Shown piece by piece: positions 1 to 9,276 of a stretch of 64,000 bases of DNA. The stretch covers positions 1,820,501-1,884,500 of the forward strand of contig NZ_CP080623.1 of assembly GCF_019599045.1 (NCBI RefSeq), given 5' to 3'. The position numbers were made by a program, and so were the translations under genes. A model generated the notes under the pieces. It saw nothing but the letters and a program-made list of their open reading frames with translations, made no database searches and was not told the DNA's origin. The DNA comes from Roseovarius sp. SCSIO 43702. GTDB taxonomy: Bacteria; Pseudomonadota; Alphaproteobacteria; Rhodobacterales; Rhodobacteraceae. Each line of letters opens with the position of its first letter. The first letter of the stretch is position 1.

Positions 1-2
1 CC

Positions 3-869
3 TTCGGGCACACGGGCGAGGATGCGCTCGACGCGCTGATGGCGCCGCATGGCGGGTTCGACCACAACGCGCAGGCGGTGCGCATCGTGACCACGCTCGA
101 GCGGCATTACGCCGAGTTCGACGGGCTCAATCTCACGTGGGAGACGCTGGAGGGGCTGGCCAAGCATAACGGGCCGGTGGCGCGGCCCTTGCCCTACGCG
201 CTGGCCGAATACGACGCGCGTCACGATCTCGAATTGCACACCTATGCGAGTGCCGAGGCGCAGGTGGCGGCGCTTTCGGACGATATCGCCTACAACAACC
301 ATGATCTGCATGACGGGCTGCGCGCGGAACTATTCGCCGAGGAAGAGCTTTATGACCTGCCCATCGTCGGTGCGTGCTATGCCGAGGTGGATGCGGCCTA
401 TCCCGGTCTGGCGCCGGTGCGGCGCAGGCACGAGGCGCTCAGGAGGGTTTTCGGCACGATGGTAGGCGATGTGATCGACCGCTCGCGGGAGGTGCTGGGC
501 GCGAGCGGGGCGGGGTCGGCCGATGACATCCGTCACCTTGGCCGGCCGGCGATCCTTTTCTCGGACGCGCTCTGGCGCGATCTGAGGGTCATCCGGGAGT
601 TCCTGTTCACGCGCATGTACCGCGCACCGCGTATCATGGAGATGCGCGAGGGGGTGACGAAGGTGGTCCGCGATCTCTTCGCGTTCTACATGGATCGGCC
701 GGAGCACCTGCCGCGTGAATGGCAGCCGGATATAGACGAGGCCGGGGACGAGACCGCGCGGGCGCGGCTCGTGGCGGATTACATCGCGGGAATGACGGAC
801 CGGTTCGCCTATCAGAGCCACGCCCGTTTCCTGGGCGATCGAAACAGCGGGGAGAGGGCATGGCGGTAG
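3..869 (+). CDS. dgt: Deoxyguanosinetriphosphate triphosphohydrolase, 3' part
   Basis: dGTPase-family HD-domain enzyme that hydrolyses dNTPs to the nucleoside and triphosphate, affecting the dNTP pool. The gene begins before the window: the reading frame is open from base 3 with FGHTGEDAL, the conserved second part of the HD region, so the ATG at 39 is internal and only the C-terminal 288 residues are seen. YNNHDLHDGL further on carries another metal-binding Asp of the HD fold. The stop overlaps the next gene's start at 860. Family assignment is secure; the substrate (dGTP or all dNTPs) cannot be told from sequence. Confidence 0.92.
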   Translation, partial: FGHTGEDALDALMAPHGGFDHNAQAVRIVTTLERHYAEFDGLNLTWETLEGLAKHNGPVARPLPYALAEYDARHDLELHTYASAEAQVAALSDDIAYNNHDLHDGLRAELFAEEELYDLPIVGACYAEVDAAYPGLAPVRRRHEALRRVFGTMVGDVIDRSREVLGASGAGSADDIRHLGRPAILFSDALWRDLRVIREFLFTRMYRAPRIMEMREGVTKVVRDLFAFYMDRPEHLPREWQPDIDEAGDETARARLVADYIAGMTDRFAYQSHARFLGDRNSGERAWR

Positions 870-2764
870 AAGCGGCAGCGGACGGGGCCCTGTCCCCGGT
901 CATGGCCTTCGCGCTGGTGGGAGCGATCGGCGTCGGGTCGCAATGGATCGCGTGGCGGCTCAGGATGCCCGCCATCGTGCTGATGCTGCTGGGCGGGCTG
1001 CTGGTGGGTCCGGTGCTGGGTATCTTCGACCCGGCCCGCGACATAGGCGAACTGGTCGGCCCGATGATCTCGGTCGCGGTGGCGATCATCCTCTTCGAGG
1101 GCGGCCTCACGCTCAACCTCCATGGTCTGCGGGGCGCGGCAGAGGGGGTGCGACGCCTCGTGATCATCGGCGCGCCGCTGGGGTGGTTCCTGTCGACGAT
1201 GGCGCTGCATTTCGTCGCGGGCCTCAGCTGGGAGTCCTCGGTCGTCTTCGGCGGCATCATGATCGTGACCGGCCCCACGGTCATCGCGCCGCTTCTGCGG
1301 CAGGCGCGCCTGCCGCGGCGACCTGCGCAGCTTCTCCATTGGGAAGCGATCGTCAACGATCCGATAGGGGCGCTGGCCGCGGTGATCGCCTTCGAGCTGG
1401 TCCTCGTCCTGCGCGCGGCCGAAACCATCGGCGACGCGATCTGGGACATGACAATCGGGATTTCCGTGGCCGTCGTGCTTGGCGTCGTGGCCGGATGGAG
1501 CGTGGTGCGGGCGTTCCGCCGCGAACTGGTGCCGCAATTCATGAAGGTTCCGCTTCTCTTTGCCTTCGTGCTGGGTACCTTCGCCCTGTCGGACGCGCTT
1601 CTGCACGAAAGCGGGCTGCTGGCGGTGACGGTGATGGGTCTCTGGATCGCGAATGCGGACCTGCCCAGTTATGACGAGCTGCGCCGGTTCAAGGAACATG
1701 CCACGATCCTGCTCGTTTCGGGGGTCTTCGTGCTGCTGGCCGCGTCGATGACACCCGAGACGCTTTTCGCGCTCGACTGGCGCGCCCTTGCCTTCGTGAC
1801 CGTGGTGATCCTGCTGGTGCGGCCCGCGACGGTGCTTCTGTCGTTCATCGGCACGCATATCCCGTGGAAAGAGCGGATCCTCGTTGGCTTCACCGGGCCG
1901 CGCGGCGTGGTGCTGGTCGCGGTCGCGGGGCTGTTCGCGCAGCGGCTCGTGGAAGGCGGTGTGGAAGACGCGGTGCGCCTCACGCCGCTGGCCTTCGGTC
2001 TTGTCGGCGCGACGGTGATCCTGCACGGCTTCACGATGTCTCCGCTCGCGCGGGCGCTGGGTCTCAGCGCGGCGCAGGTGCCCGGGGTCATCTTCGCGGG
2101 TGGCTCGCGCTTCTCGGCGGCCTTCGCGGAGGCGCTCAAGCGGCTTGACGTGCCCGTCCTGCTGGCCGATGCGAACCGCACGCGGCTGCGCAGCGCGCGC
2201 GAGGCGGGCCTGCCGATCTTCGTGGGCAACATCCTCTCGGAAGCCGCCGAACACGGGGTCGAGTTCATCAGCTACGGCCGCATCGTGGCGCTGAGCGACA
2301 ATGACGCGCTCAACACGCTTGTCACCACCGATCTGGCGCCCGAGTTCGGGCACGAGAACGTGTACCAGCTTCAGCCCGCCAAGCAGGAGCACCGTCGCTA
2401 TGCCATGCCGGCCACGCTGGGCGGCCGGACGATCTGCGACGGGCTTGGCTATCTCGATATCGGGCGGCGCATGACCGAGGGGTGGGAAGTCCAGGCCGTG
2501 GAATGGACCGGGGCGGAGGATGAGCTCGACCTTTGGCGCGAGGCCAACCCGGAGGCTGTGCCGCTGGCCGAAGTCGAAGCGGGCAAGTCGCTGCGCCTCA
2601 TTGCGAAGGACACGGAGTTGAAAGGCTGGGAGGGATGGCATCTCGTCTATTTCGCGCCGCCCGTCGAGGAGGGCTCGGCAGAGGCGAAAGAAGCCGCTGA
2701 AGCCGCGGAGGGCGCCGCCGAGGAGGTGGCGCGCGCCGGATCGGAGGATGCAGGGCAGGGTTGA
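860..2764 (+). CDS. CPA1-family sodium(potassium)/proton antiporter with C-terminal nucleotide-binding-like domain
   Basis: Inner-membrane monovalent cation/proton antiporter of 634 residues. About twelve hydrophobic segments fill the first 400 residues, with the FEGGLTLNL and GFTGPRGVV motifs usual in NhaP-type CPA1 exchangers. After them comes a Rossmann-like stretch (VIFAGG, then LLADANRTRLRSA and FVGNILSEAA) resembling a TrkA-N/RCK domain, and an Ala/Glu-rich tail. The ATG at 860 is preferred over one at 719 because it has a GGGGAGAGG ribosome site and gives a normal N-terminus; it overlaps the dgt stop by 10 bases. The transported cation is not predictable. Confidence 0.88.
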   Translation: MAVEAAADGALSPVMAFALVGAIGVGSQWIAWRLRMPAIVLMLLGGLLVGPVLGIFDPARDIGELVGPMISVAVAIILFEGGLTLNLHGLRGAAEGVRRLVIIGAPLGWFLSTMALHFVAGLSWESSVVFGGIMIVTGPTVIAPLLRQARLPRRPAQLLHWEAIVNDPIGALAAVIAFELVLVLRAAETIGDAIWDMTIGISVAVVLGVVAGWSVVRAFRRELVPQFMKVPLLFAFVLGTFALSDALLHESGLLAVTVMGLWIANADLPSYDELRRFKEHATILLVSGVFVLLAASMTPETLFALDWRALAFVTVVILLVRPATVLLSFIGTHIPWKERILVGFTGPRGVVLVAVAGLFAQRLVEGGVEDAVRLTPLAFGLVGATVILHGFTMSPLARALGLSAAQVPGVIFAGGSRFSAAFAEALKRLDVPVLLADANRTRLRSAREAGLPIFVGNILSEAAEHGVEFISYGRIVALSDNDALNTLVTTDLAPEFGHENVYQLQPAKQEHRRYAMPATLGGRTICDGLGYLDIGRRMTEGWEVQAVEWTGAEDELDLWREANPEAVPLAEVEAGKSLRLIAKDTELKGWEGWHLVYFAPPVEEGSAEAKEAAEAAEGAAEEVARAGSEDAGQG

Positions 2765-2833
2765 AGGCTAGCCCGTTGACGCGGCCCGTGGCGGTGGTAA
2801 ACCCGGCCCAACCCCAAGCGAGGCGCGAGAGAC

Positions 2834-4579
2834 ATGAACCTGTTTACCGAAATCCGTGGCGCCGTGATCGCCGCGCTCGAGACGATGATGGACGAGGACA
2901 CGCTTCCGGCGGGCCTCGCGCTCGATAACGTCACGGTCGAGCCGCCGCGTGATCCTTTGCATGGCGACATGGCGACCAATGCCGCGATGGTGCTGGCCAA
3001 GCCCGCGGGCCTCAAGCCGCGCGACATCGCCGAGGTGCTGGCCGCCAAGCTTGCCGATGATCCGCGGATCGAGAGCGCCGAGGTGGCGGGACCGGGATTT
3101 CTCAACCTGCGGCTGGCGGATGGAGAATGGCACGGGGTGCTGCGCGCCGCGTTGAAGGCGGGTGCCGATTTCGGACGCTCGGAGATGGGGCAGGGGCGCC
3201 GGGTCAACGTCGAATACGTGAGCGCGAACCCCACCGGCCCGCTGCATGTGGGCCACACGCGGGGCGCGGTGTTCGGAGATGCGCTGGCAAGCCTGCTTGA
3301 TTTCACCGGCCACGAGGTGACGCGCGAATACTACATCAACGACGGTGGCGCGCAGGTCGATGTGCTCGCCCGGTCGGTCTATCTCCGTTACCTCGAGGCG
3401 CATGGGCAGAAGGTGGCCTTCGAGGACGGCACCTATCCGGGCGACTACCTGATCGCGGTGGGGGCGGCACTCAAGGACAAGGTGGGCGACGCCTATGTGG
3501 ACCAGCCCGAGGACGTCTGGCTCGTTGAGGTGCGGGATTTCGCGACGGACGCGATGATGGACCTGATCCGCGCGGACCTGAAGGCGCTCGGGGTCGAGAT
3601 GGATGTGTTCTATTCCGAGAAATCGCTCTACGGCACCGGCCGGATCGAGGCGGCGCTCGAGGTGCTGGAGGAGAAGGGCCTCATCTACGAGGGTGTTCTC
3701 GAGCCGCCCAAGGGCAAGGTGCCCGACGACTGGGAGCCGCGCGAGCAGACCCTGTTCCGGTCGACCGCACATGGCGACGACGTGGACCGGCCAGTGAAGA
3801 AATCCGACGGGTCCTGGACCTATTTCGCGCCGGACATAGCCTATCACTACGACAAGATCTCCCGTGGTTTCGATGCGCTCATCGATGTGTTCGGCGCCGA
3901 TCACGGCGGGTATGTGAAGCGGATGAAGGCGGCGGTCTCGGCGCTCTCGGACGGGCGCGTGCCGCTCGACATCAAGCTCACGCAACTGGTGAAGCTCTAT
4001 CGCAACGGCAAGCCCTTCAAGATGTCGAAGCGCGCGGGGACTTTCGAGACGTTGCGCGACGTCGTAGACATGGTGGGCGCCGACGTGACGCGGTTCCACA
4101 TGCTTACCCGCAAGAACGACGCGCCGCTCGACTTCGATTTCGACAAGGTCGTCGAGCAATCGAAGGAGAACCCGGTCTTCTACGTGCAATACGCCCATGC
4201 GCGGGTCGCGTCGGTGATGCGAAAGGCCGAAGCGGCCGGCATCGACGTGGACGAGGCGACGCTGGCGGGCGCCGACCTGTCGATCCTCGGCCACGAGGCG
4301 GAGTTGTCGCTTGCGCGCAAGATCGCGGAATGGCCGCGCCTCGTGGAGATCGCCGGGCGCACGCATGAACCGCACAGGGTGGCCTTCTACCTCTACGACC
4401 TGGCGAGCGAGCTGCACGCGCTCTGGAACCGGGGCCATGACGATCCGGCCTTGCGCTTCCTCCAGGAGGGTGACGCAGCTACAACACAGGCGAAAATCGC
4501 GCTGGTCCGGGCCGCAACCGTTGTCATTTCGGCAGGTCTTGGTATCTTGGGCGTCACACCGGCCCAGGAGATGCGGTAG
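2834..4579 (+). CDS. argS: Arginyl-tRNA synthetase
   Basis: Class I aminoacyl-tRNA synthetase charging tRNA-Arg with arginine in the cytoplasm. The 581-residue protein is full length for the family. It has an N-terminal additional domain, the HIGH-type signature HVGH at residues 138-141 within [15 protein letters not shown], the KMSK signature at 396-399, and a helical anticodon-binding domain at the C-terminus ending near a DALR-type TPAQEMR. It starts at an ATG preceded by GAGGCGCGAGAG. It heads a conserved alphaproteobacterial order with the SPOR protein, nagZ and scpAB that follow. Confidence 0.98.
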   Translation: MNLFTEIRGAVIAALETMMDEDTLPAGLALDNVTVEPPRDPLHGDMATNAAMVLAKPAGLKPRDIAEVLAAKLADDPRIESAEVAGPGFLNLRLADGEWHGVLRAALKAGADFGRSEMGQGRRVNVEYVSANPTGPLHVGHTRGAVFGDALASLLDFTGHEVTREYYINDGGAQVDVLARSVYLRYLEAHGQKVAFEDGTYPGDYLIAVGAALKDKVGDAYVDQPEDVWLVEVRDFATDAMMDLIRADLKALGVEMDVFYSEKSLYGTGRIEAALEVLEEKGLIYEGVLEPPKGKVPDDWEPREQTLFRSTAHGDDVDRPVKKSDGSWTYFAPDIAYHYDKISRGFDALIDVFGADHGGYVKRMKAAVSALSDGRVPLDIKLTQLVKLYRNGKPFKMSKRAGTFETLRDVVDMVGADVTRFHMLTRKNDAPLDFDFDKVVEQSKENPVFYVQYAHARVASVMRKAEAAGIDVDEATLAGADLSILGHEAELSLARKIAEWPRLVEIAGRTHEPHRVAFYLYDLASELHALWNRGHDDPALRFLQEGDAATTQAKIALVRAATVVISAGLGILGVTPAQEMR

Positions 4580-4668
4580 GAAAACCGCGCGCGACACGTG
4601 GCCGGACAACCGAGGCGGAGACGGCCCGGACCCCACAGGCAGGGGGTACGTGCCGCAAGGGGCAGAAC

Positions 4669-5583
4669 ATGGCACAGATACACGCGTCGCGGCCCGGAGC
4701 CGCGTCCGAGAACGGCCAGCAGGGCGGTGGCCTTCAAAGAGCGACATATCTCGTGGGCGCGATCTCGTCGCTTGCGCTCGTGATCGGGATGACGGTCTGG
4801 GGCGTGCGCACGATGACGCGCGACGTGAGCGGCGTGCCGGTGGTCAAGGCCGCCGCCGGGCCGATGCGGATCGCGCCGGAGGAGCCGGGTGGCCAGCAGG
4901 CCCAGCACCAGGGTTTCTCGGTCAACGACGTGGCCGCCGCCGGCACCGCCGCCGATCCGGCGGACAGGCTGATCCTTGCGCCCGAGCCGCTCGACCTCAG
5001 TTTCGAGGAGGCGCCGGTGGTCGCGGAGGCCGAGGCAATGCAGGATGACACAGAGGAGGGCGCGGAAGCCGTGGCCGCGGTCGAGACAGATGACGCGGCG
5101 ACGATGAACGCGCTGGCCGATGCGCTGGCCGAGGGAGTGGAGCCGCTTGAGACGGTTCAGCCCGCGGCCATGGAGGTCGAGGCCCCGGTGCGCGCGGATG
5201 GAAGCCTTGCCCGATCGCTCAGGCCGAAGGTGCGCCCCGCCTCGCTTGGCGCCGGGACACGGCCCACAGAAGTGATCGAGACCGCCGCGCAGGCTGGCGA
5301 AGCCGAGGAAGTGGATGCCGAGAGCATTCCCGTCGGCACGCGCCTTGCGCAACTGGGCGCGTTCACCAGCGAGGAGATCGCGCGCGAGGAATGGACGCGG
5401 CTTGCCGCGCGGTTCGGCGATTACCTCGACGGGAAATCCCGCGTGATCCAGCGCGCCCAGAGCGGCGGGCGCACCTTCTATCGCCTGCGCGCCATGGGCT
5501 TCGACGACCTGGCCGATGCGCGGCGTTTCTGCTCGGCGCTCGTCTCCGAGCGGGCCGAATGTATCCCGGTGGTCACCCGGTAA
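4669..5583 (+). CDS. SPOR-domain cell envelope protein
   Basis: A 304-residue bitopic membrane protein. One transmembrane helix lies near residues 25-45 (YLVGAISSLALVIGMTVWG), followed by a long acidic, alanine-rich periplasmic linker and a C-terminal SPOR domain from about residue 225 (RLAQLGAFTSEEIAREEW to ECIPVVTR). SPOR domains bind denuded septal peptidoglycan, so a role in cell division or wall remodelling is inferred. Its stop TAA shares a base with the nagZ start (TAATG), implying translational coupling with a peptidoglycan-recycling enzyme. Confidence 0.85.
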   Translation: MAQIHASRPGAASENGQQGGGLQRATYLVGAISSLALVIGMTVWGVRTMTRDVSGVPVVKAAAGPMRIAPEEPGGQQAQHQGFSVNDVAAAGTAADPADRLILAPEPLDLSFEEAPVVAEAEAMQDDTEEGAEAVAAVETDDAATMNALADALAEGVEPLETVQPAAMEVEAPVRADGSLARSLRPKVRPASLGAGTRPTEVIETAAQAGEAEEVDAESIPVGTRLAQLGAFTSEEIAREEWTRLAARFGDYLDGKSRVIQRAQSGGRTFYRLRAMGFDDLADARRFCSALVSERAECIPVVTR

Positions 5584-6572
5584 TGGCCGCCTTCGGCGCG
5601 ACGATCCTCGATGCATCGGGGCTCCGCCTCGACGACGAGGAGAAGGCGTTCTTCCGCGATGCCGATCCGTTCGGCTTCATCCTGTTCGGGCGCAACATCG
5701 AGAGCCCCGACCAGGTGCGCGCCCTTTGCGACGAGATGCGCGAGGCGGTGGGGCGCGACGCCGTCATCACCATCGACCAGGAGGGAGGCCGCGTGCAGCG
5801 GTTGCGCCCACCGGAATGGTCCGAGTGGCGACCGCCGCTCGAGGAAATCCGCCGCGCGGGCGAGCAGGCCGCCGAGGTCATGCATCTGCGATCGCGGATC
5901 ATGGCGGCGGAGCTGCGTGCGCTCGGCATCGACAGCAATTGCGCGCCGCTCGTCGACGTGATTACGCCTCATACTCACGATTTCCTGACCGACCGCTGCT
6001 ATGGCGACGATCCGGCGGAGGTGGCGCGGATCGGAAGGGCGGTGGCCGACGGGCTGCTGGAGGGTGGCGTCTTGCCGGTCATGAAGCACATCCCCGGTCA
6101 TGGCCGCGCGACCTCTGACAGCCATCTCGACCTGCCGCGCGTCGAGGCGCCGCTTGACGCGCTCACGGACGTGGATTTCGCGCCTTTCGCGGCGTTGGCC
6201 GACCTGCCCATGGCGATGACGGCGCACGTGGTCTACGAGGCCTGTGACGACCGGCCCGCGACGCTGTCGCGCGAGATGGTGCGGCTCATGCGCGAGGTGA
6301 TCGGCTTCGATGGGCTTCTGATGACCGACGACATCTCGATGAAGGCGCTGAGCGGGACGCCCGACGCGCTGGCGCGGGCCTCGCTTGACGCAGGCTGCGA
6401 CGTGGTCCTCTTGTGCAATGCGCCGCTGGAGACGCGGCGCGCGGTGGCCGGGGCGGCGGGACGGATGACCGCTGCGGCGCATGCGCGGGCCGAGTCGGCG
6501 CTGGCCCGGCGGATCGACCCCGGCGAGGTTGACATTTCGGCGCTGAAGGCCAAGCTTGCGCAATTGCAATGA
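5583..6572 (+). CDS. nagZ: Beta-N-acetylhexosaminidase (glycoside hydrolase family 3)
   Basis: Cytoplasmic enzyme removing N-acetylglucosamine from anhydro-muropeptides during cell-wall recycling. The 329-residue length is typical of NagZ. Visible motifs are TIDQEGGRVQRL, the catalytic-loop KHIPGHGRATSDSH with its His/Asp general acid pair, and MTDDISMKAL holding the nucleophilic Asp. The start is the ATG of TAATG at the SPOR-protein stop; an upstream in-frame extension to 5391 would only duplicate SPOR coding sequence. It overlaps scpA by four bases (ATGA). Confidence 0.97.
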   Translation: MAAFGATILDASGLRLDDEEKAFFRDADPFGFILFGRNIESPDQVRALCDEMREAVGRDAVITIDQEGGRVQRLRPPEWSEWRPPLEEIRRAGEQAAEVMHLRSRIMAAELRALGIDSNCAPLVDVITPHTHDFLTDRCYGDDPAEVARIGRAVADGLLEGGVLPVMKHIPGHGRATSDSHLDLPRVEAPLDALTDVDFAPFAALADLPMAMTAHVVYEACDDRPATLSREMVRLMREVIGFDGLLMTDDISMKALSGTPDALARASLDAGCDVVLLCNAPLETRRAVAGAAGRMTAAAHARAESALARRIDPGEVDISALKAKLAQLQ

Positions 6573-7402
6573 GGCCGGGGGCCGGCGCAGGCATGTCCGA
6601 CACCTTTACCGACGACAGCGAAGCGCAGGGCGCGCAGCTCGATCCCGCGCAGAGCGTGGCCGAACGGATGGCCGCCGAGGCGCTGATCATCGACGTGGAT
6701 GGCTACGAGGGGCCGCTCGACCTTCTGCTGACGCTGGGGCGCACGCAGAAGGTGGATCTGCGCAGGATTTCGATCCTGCAACTGGCCGAGCAATACCTGC
6801 ATTTCGTCGAGAAGGCGCGCGCGCTCAGGATCGAGCTGGCGGCGGATTACCTGGTGATGGCCGCCTGGCTCGCCTTCCTCAAGTCGCGCCTGCTGTTGCC
6901 GCCGGACCCGGCCGAGGAGGGGCCGAGCGGCGAGGAGATGGCCGCGCATCTGGCCTTTCAACTGGAGCGGTTGCAGGCGATGCGCGAGGTGGCCGCGCGG
7001 CTCATGGCGCGCGACAGGCTGGGGCGGGACTTCTTCGCGCGCGGGCTGCCCGAGGACGTGGCCCGGGTGCGCAAGGTGACGTATACCGCGACGCTTCTCG
7101 ACCTCACGCAAGGCTATGCGCGTATCCGCACGAAAGACGAGTTTCGGCCCTACGCGCTCGACCGCGACTCGATCTTCTCGCTCGAGGCCGCGCTCGACCG
7201 GATGCGCGGCCTGATCGGTTATGCAGGCGAGTGGACGGACATAGCCTCATGGCTGCCCGAAGGGTTCACCAGCGATCCGGCGCGGCGACGCTCGGCCACG
7301 GCCTCGACCTTCGCGGCGGCGCTGGAACTGGCCAAGGAGGGGCGTCTGGAGATACGCCAAAGCGAGACATTCGCGCCGATCTCGGTGCGGCGTCGGGATT
7401 AG
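6569..7402 (+). CDS. scpA: Segregation and condensation protein A
   Basis: Kleisin subunit of the bacterial SMC-ScpAB condensin. The protein is up to 277 residues and opens after a short leader with the hallmark DGYEGPLDLLLTLGRTQKVDL, followed by ISILQLAEQYL and a C-terminal winged-helix region. The ATG at 6569 overlaps the nagZ stop. An ATG at 6593 (MSDTFTDD) is an alternative start that would shorten the protein by eight residues. Partner scpB starts five bases after the stop. Confidence 0.95.
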   Translation: MRPGAGAGMSDTFTDDSEAQGAQLDPAQSVAERMAAEALIIDVDGYEGPLDLLLTLGRTQKVDLRRISILQLAEQYLHFVEKARALRIELAADYLVMAAWLAFLKSRLLLPPDPAEEGPSGEEMAAHLAFQLERLQAMREVAARLMARDRLGRDFFARGLPEDVARVRKVTYTATLLDLTQGYARIRTKDEFRPYALDRDSIFSLEAALDRMRGLIGYAGEWTDIASWLPEGFTSDPARRRSATASTFAAALELAKEGRLEIRQSETFAPISVRRRD

Positions 7403-7406
7403 GAAC

Positions 7407-8081
7407 GTGACGGAAGAGACGGAAAACACGAAGGAAAGCCTGTTCGAGGCCCCGCCGATCGGTGAGCAGGAGCGCATGGTCGAGGCCATCCTCTTCGCCA
7501 GCGCCGAGCCGGTTTCGGTCTCCGAATTGAACGCGCGGATGCCCCATGGCAGCGACGCGGCCGAAGCGCTGGTGCATCTGCGAAAGCGCTACGAGGGGCG
7601 GGGCGTGACCTTGAACCGCGTGGGCGATGCGTGGGTGATGCGCACCGCGCCGGATCTCGGGTTTCTCATGCAACGCGAAACGGTGGAAACCCGCAAGCTC
7701 AGCCGGGCCGCGATCGAGACGCTGGCGATCATCGCCTATCATCAGCCCGTGACGCGTGCCGAGATCGAGGAGATCCGCGGCGTGTCGGTGAGCCGTGGCA
7801 CTGTCGATCAACTTCTCGAGATGGAGTGGATCCGCTTCGGCCGACGCAAGATGACACCGGGGCGGCCCGTGACTTTCGTGGTGACGCAGGAGTTCCTCGC
7901 GCATTTCGGGCTCGAGAGCGCGCGTGACCTGCCGGGATTGAAGGAGCTGCGCGCGGCAGGGCTTCTGGACAACCGTCTGCCGCCCGGCGCGCTGCCCGGG
8001 ATGCCCGAAGATGCGGACGATGACGAGGACGACGCGGAAGGCGTGGCCGCCGACGACCAGGGCGAGATGTTCGAGGGGTAG
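7407..8081 (+). CDS. scpB: Segregation and condensation protein B
   Basis: Dimeric winged-helix partner of ScpA in the SMC condensin complex. The 224 residues include MVEAILFASAEPVSVSEL at the N-terminus and the family-diagnostic RAAIETLAIIAYHQPVTRAEIEEIRGV in the second winged helix, then an acidic tail (DADDDEDDAEG). The start codon is GTG at 7407, with no competing ATG upstream. It lies four bases after the scpA stop. In many alphaproteobacteria tatABC follows; here it does not. Confidence 0.95.
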   Translation: MTEETENTKESLFEAPPIGEQERMVEAILFASAEPVSVSELNARMPHGSDAAEALVHLRKRYEGRGVTLNRVGDAWVMRTAPDLGFLMQRETVETRKLSRAAIETLAIIAYHQPVTRAEIEEIRGVSVSRGTVDQLLEMEWIRFGRRKMTPGRPVTFVVTQEFLAHFGLESARDLPGLKELRAAGLLDNRLPPGALPGMPEDADDDEDDAEGVAADDQGEMFEG

Positions 8082-8187
8082 AGGCCGGGTATCGGGCTGC
8101 CGCGAATCCGGGTAGGCTGCGCGCCGATGCCCTGAAATCGCCATGATGCGGTCCTATATGGTGCATCCGAGGCAGAGGAGAGTGACG

Positions 8188-8379
8188 ATGAACGCCAATC
8201 AGATCATCAATATGGTTGTCCGCCAGGTCATGCGCCGCGTGATCGGACGCGGCGTGAATGCCGGCATCGACGCCGTCGGACGCCAGATGGGAAGCCGCGA
8301 AGGCGGACCCGACACCGGCGAGACGACGAAGCGCGCCAAGCAGACGATGCGCATGGCGCGCCGTATCGGACGCATGTGA
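8188..8379 (+). CDS. Small basic conserved-type protein (63 residues)
   Basis: A 63-residue, strongly basic protein beginning MNANQIINMVVRQVMRR and ending KQTMRMARRIGRM, with about a fifth of its residues Arg or Lys. The ATG at 8188 is chosen because GGCAGAGGAGAG precedes it at good spacing; an in-frame ATG at 8143 lacks this. No signal peptide or domain is recognised, and the helix-prone ends could be amphipathic. Function unknown. It stands alone between scpB and the amidotransferase gene. Confidence 0.6.
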   Translation: MNANQIINMVVRQVMRRVIGRGVNAGIDAVGRQMGSREGGPDTGETTKRAKQTMRMARRIGRM

Positions 8380-8544
8380 CACGGCCCCACCCCGCCACGT
8401 GATGGCGCGTTGCCCGACGGGGTCGCAGACGCGCACCGGATTTCGTCTATCGGAAACGTGCCGGCCGCCACCTGGGCGATGTCTTGGTCTTGCGCGCGGT
8501 CGCGAAGCGCGCTTAGGGTCGCGGTTGCGAAGGGGAGGACCGCG

Positions 8545-9264
8545 ATGAGAATACTTGTCCTGCAACATGAGAAGGTCGAGCATCCGGGTATCTTCCGGAA
8601 ATTCCTGGCCGAGGACGGGCATGAATGGATCCCCGTCGAACTGGACGAAGGCGAGAAGCTGCCCGGTCTCGAGGGGTTCGACGCGCTTTGGGTCATGGGT
8701 GGGCCGCAGGATGTCTGGCAGGAGGATCGGCATCCCTGGCTGCGCGACGAGAAGGATTTCATCCGCGAGGCGGTGGAAGAGCGGGGGCTGCCGTTCCTTG
8801 GACTCTGCCTCGGTCATCAGCTTCTGGCCGAAGCGCTTGGAGGCGAGGTGACGCGTTCGGAGACGCCCGAGATCGGTATCATGGACGTGCAATTGACCGA
8901 GGCGGGCGCGTCGGGCGTCTTCTTCGACGGGGTGCCGGAACGGTTCCAATGTCTGCAATGGCACTCGGCCGAGGTCACGAAGATGCCGCCGGGGGCGCAA
9001 TGCCTGGCCACCTCGCCCGATTGCGCGGTGCAGGCGATGAAATGGGGCACGCGGGCCTATTCGGCGCAGTTCCATGTCGAGATCGAGCATGACACGGTGA
9101 TGAACTGGGCCGAGATCCCGGAGTATCGCGACGCGCTGATCGAGGCGCTCGGCAAGGACGGCGCGGCCCGGATGAAGGAGCGCGCCGAGGCCGGCATGGC
9201 CGGCTTCAACGAGATCGCCGAGCGGATCTACATCAACTGGCTCCAGACGGCGGCGCAGGCCTGA
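8545..9264 (+). CDS. Class I glutamine amidotransferase-like protein (GMP-synthase-type GATase)
   Basis: A stand-alone 239-residue Triad amidotransferase. The nucleophile elbow GLCLGHQLL places the catalytic Cys at residue 88, and SAQFHVEIEHDTV supplies the His/Glu partners. The N-terminal MRILVLQHEKVEHPG and GGPQDVWQED match GATase1 proteins annotated as GMP-synthase-like, but no synthetase domain is attached. The ATG at 8545 follows an AGGGGAGGACC ribosome site. It lies next to the GntR regulator of the methylamine genes, so a role in gamma-glutamyl compound hydrolysis is possible but only inferred. Confidence 0.82.
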   Translation: MRILVLQHEKVEHPGIFRKFLAEDGHEWIPVELDEGEKLPGLEGFDALWVMGGPQDVWQEDRHPWLRDEKDFIREAVEERGLPFLGLCLGHQLLAEALGGEVTRSETPEIGIMDVQLTEAGASGVFFDGVPERFQCLQWHSAEVTKMPPGAQCLATSPDCAVQAMKWGTRAYSAQFHVEIEHDTVMNWAEIPEYRDALIEALGKDGAARMKERAEAGMAGFNEIAERIYINWLQTAAQA

Positions 9265-9276
9265 CCCCATCTCCGC

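Noticed and set aside
812..2641. Long open frame of 609 codons on the minus strand opposite the antiporter gene
   Set aside because: It is antisense to a well-supported gene, has His/Arg-rich unnatural composition and no motif. Such shadows are common at this GC content; the same applies to frames opposite argS, tmoV and the OmpA gene.
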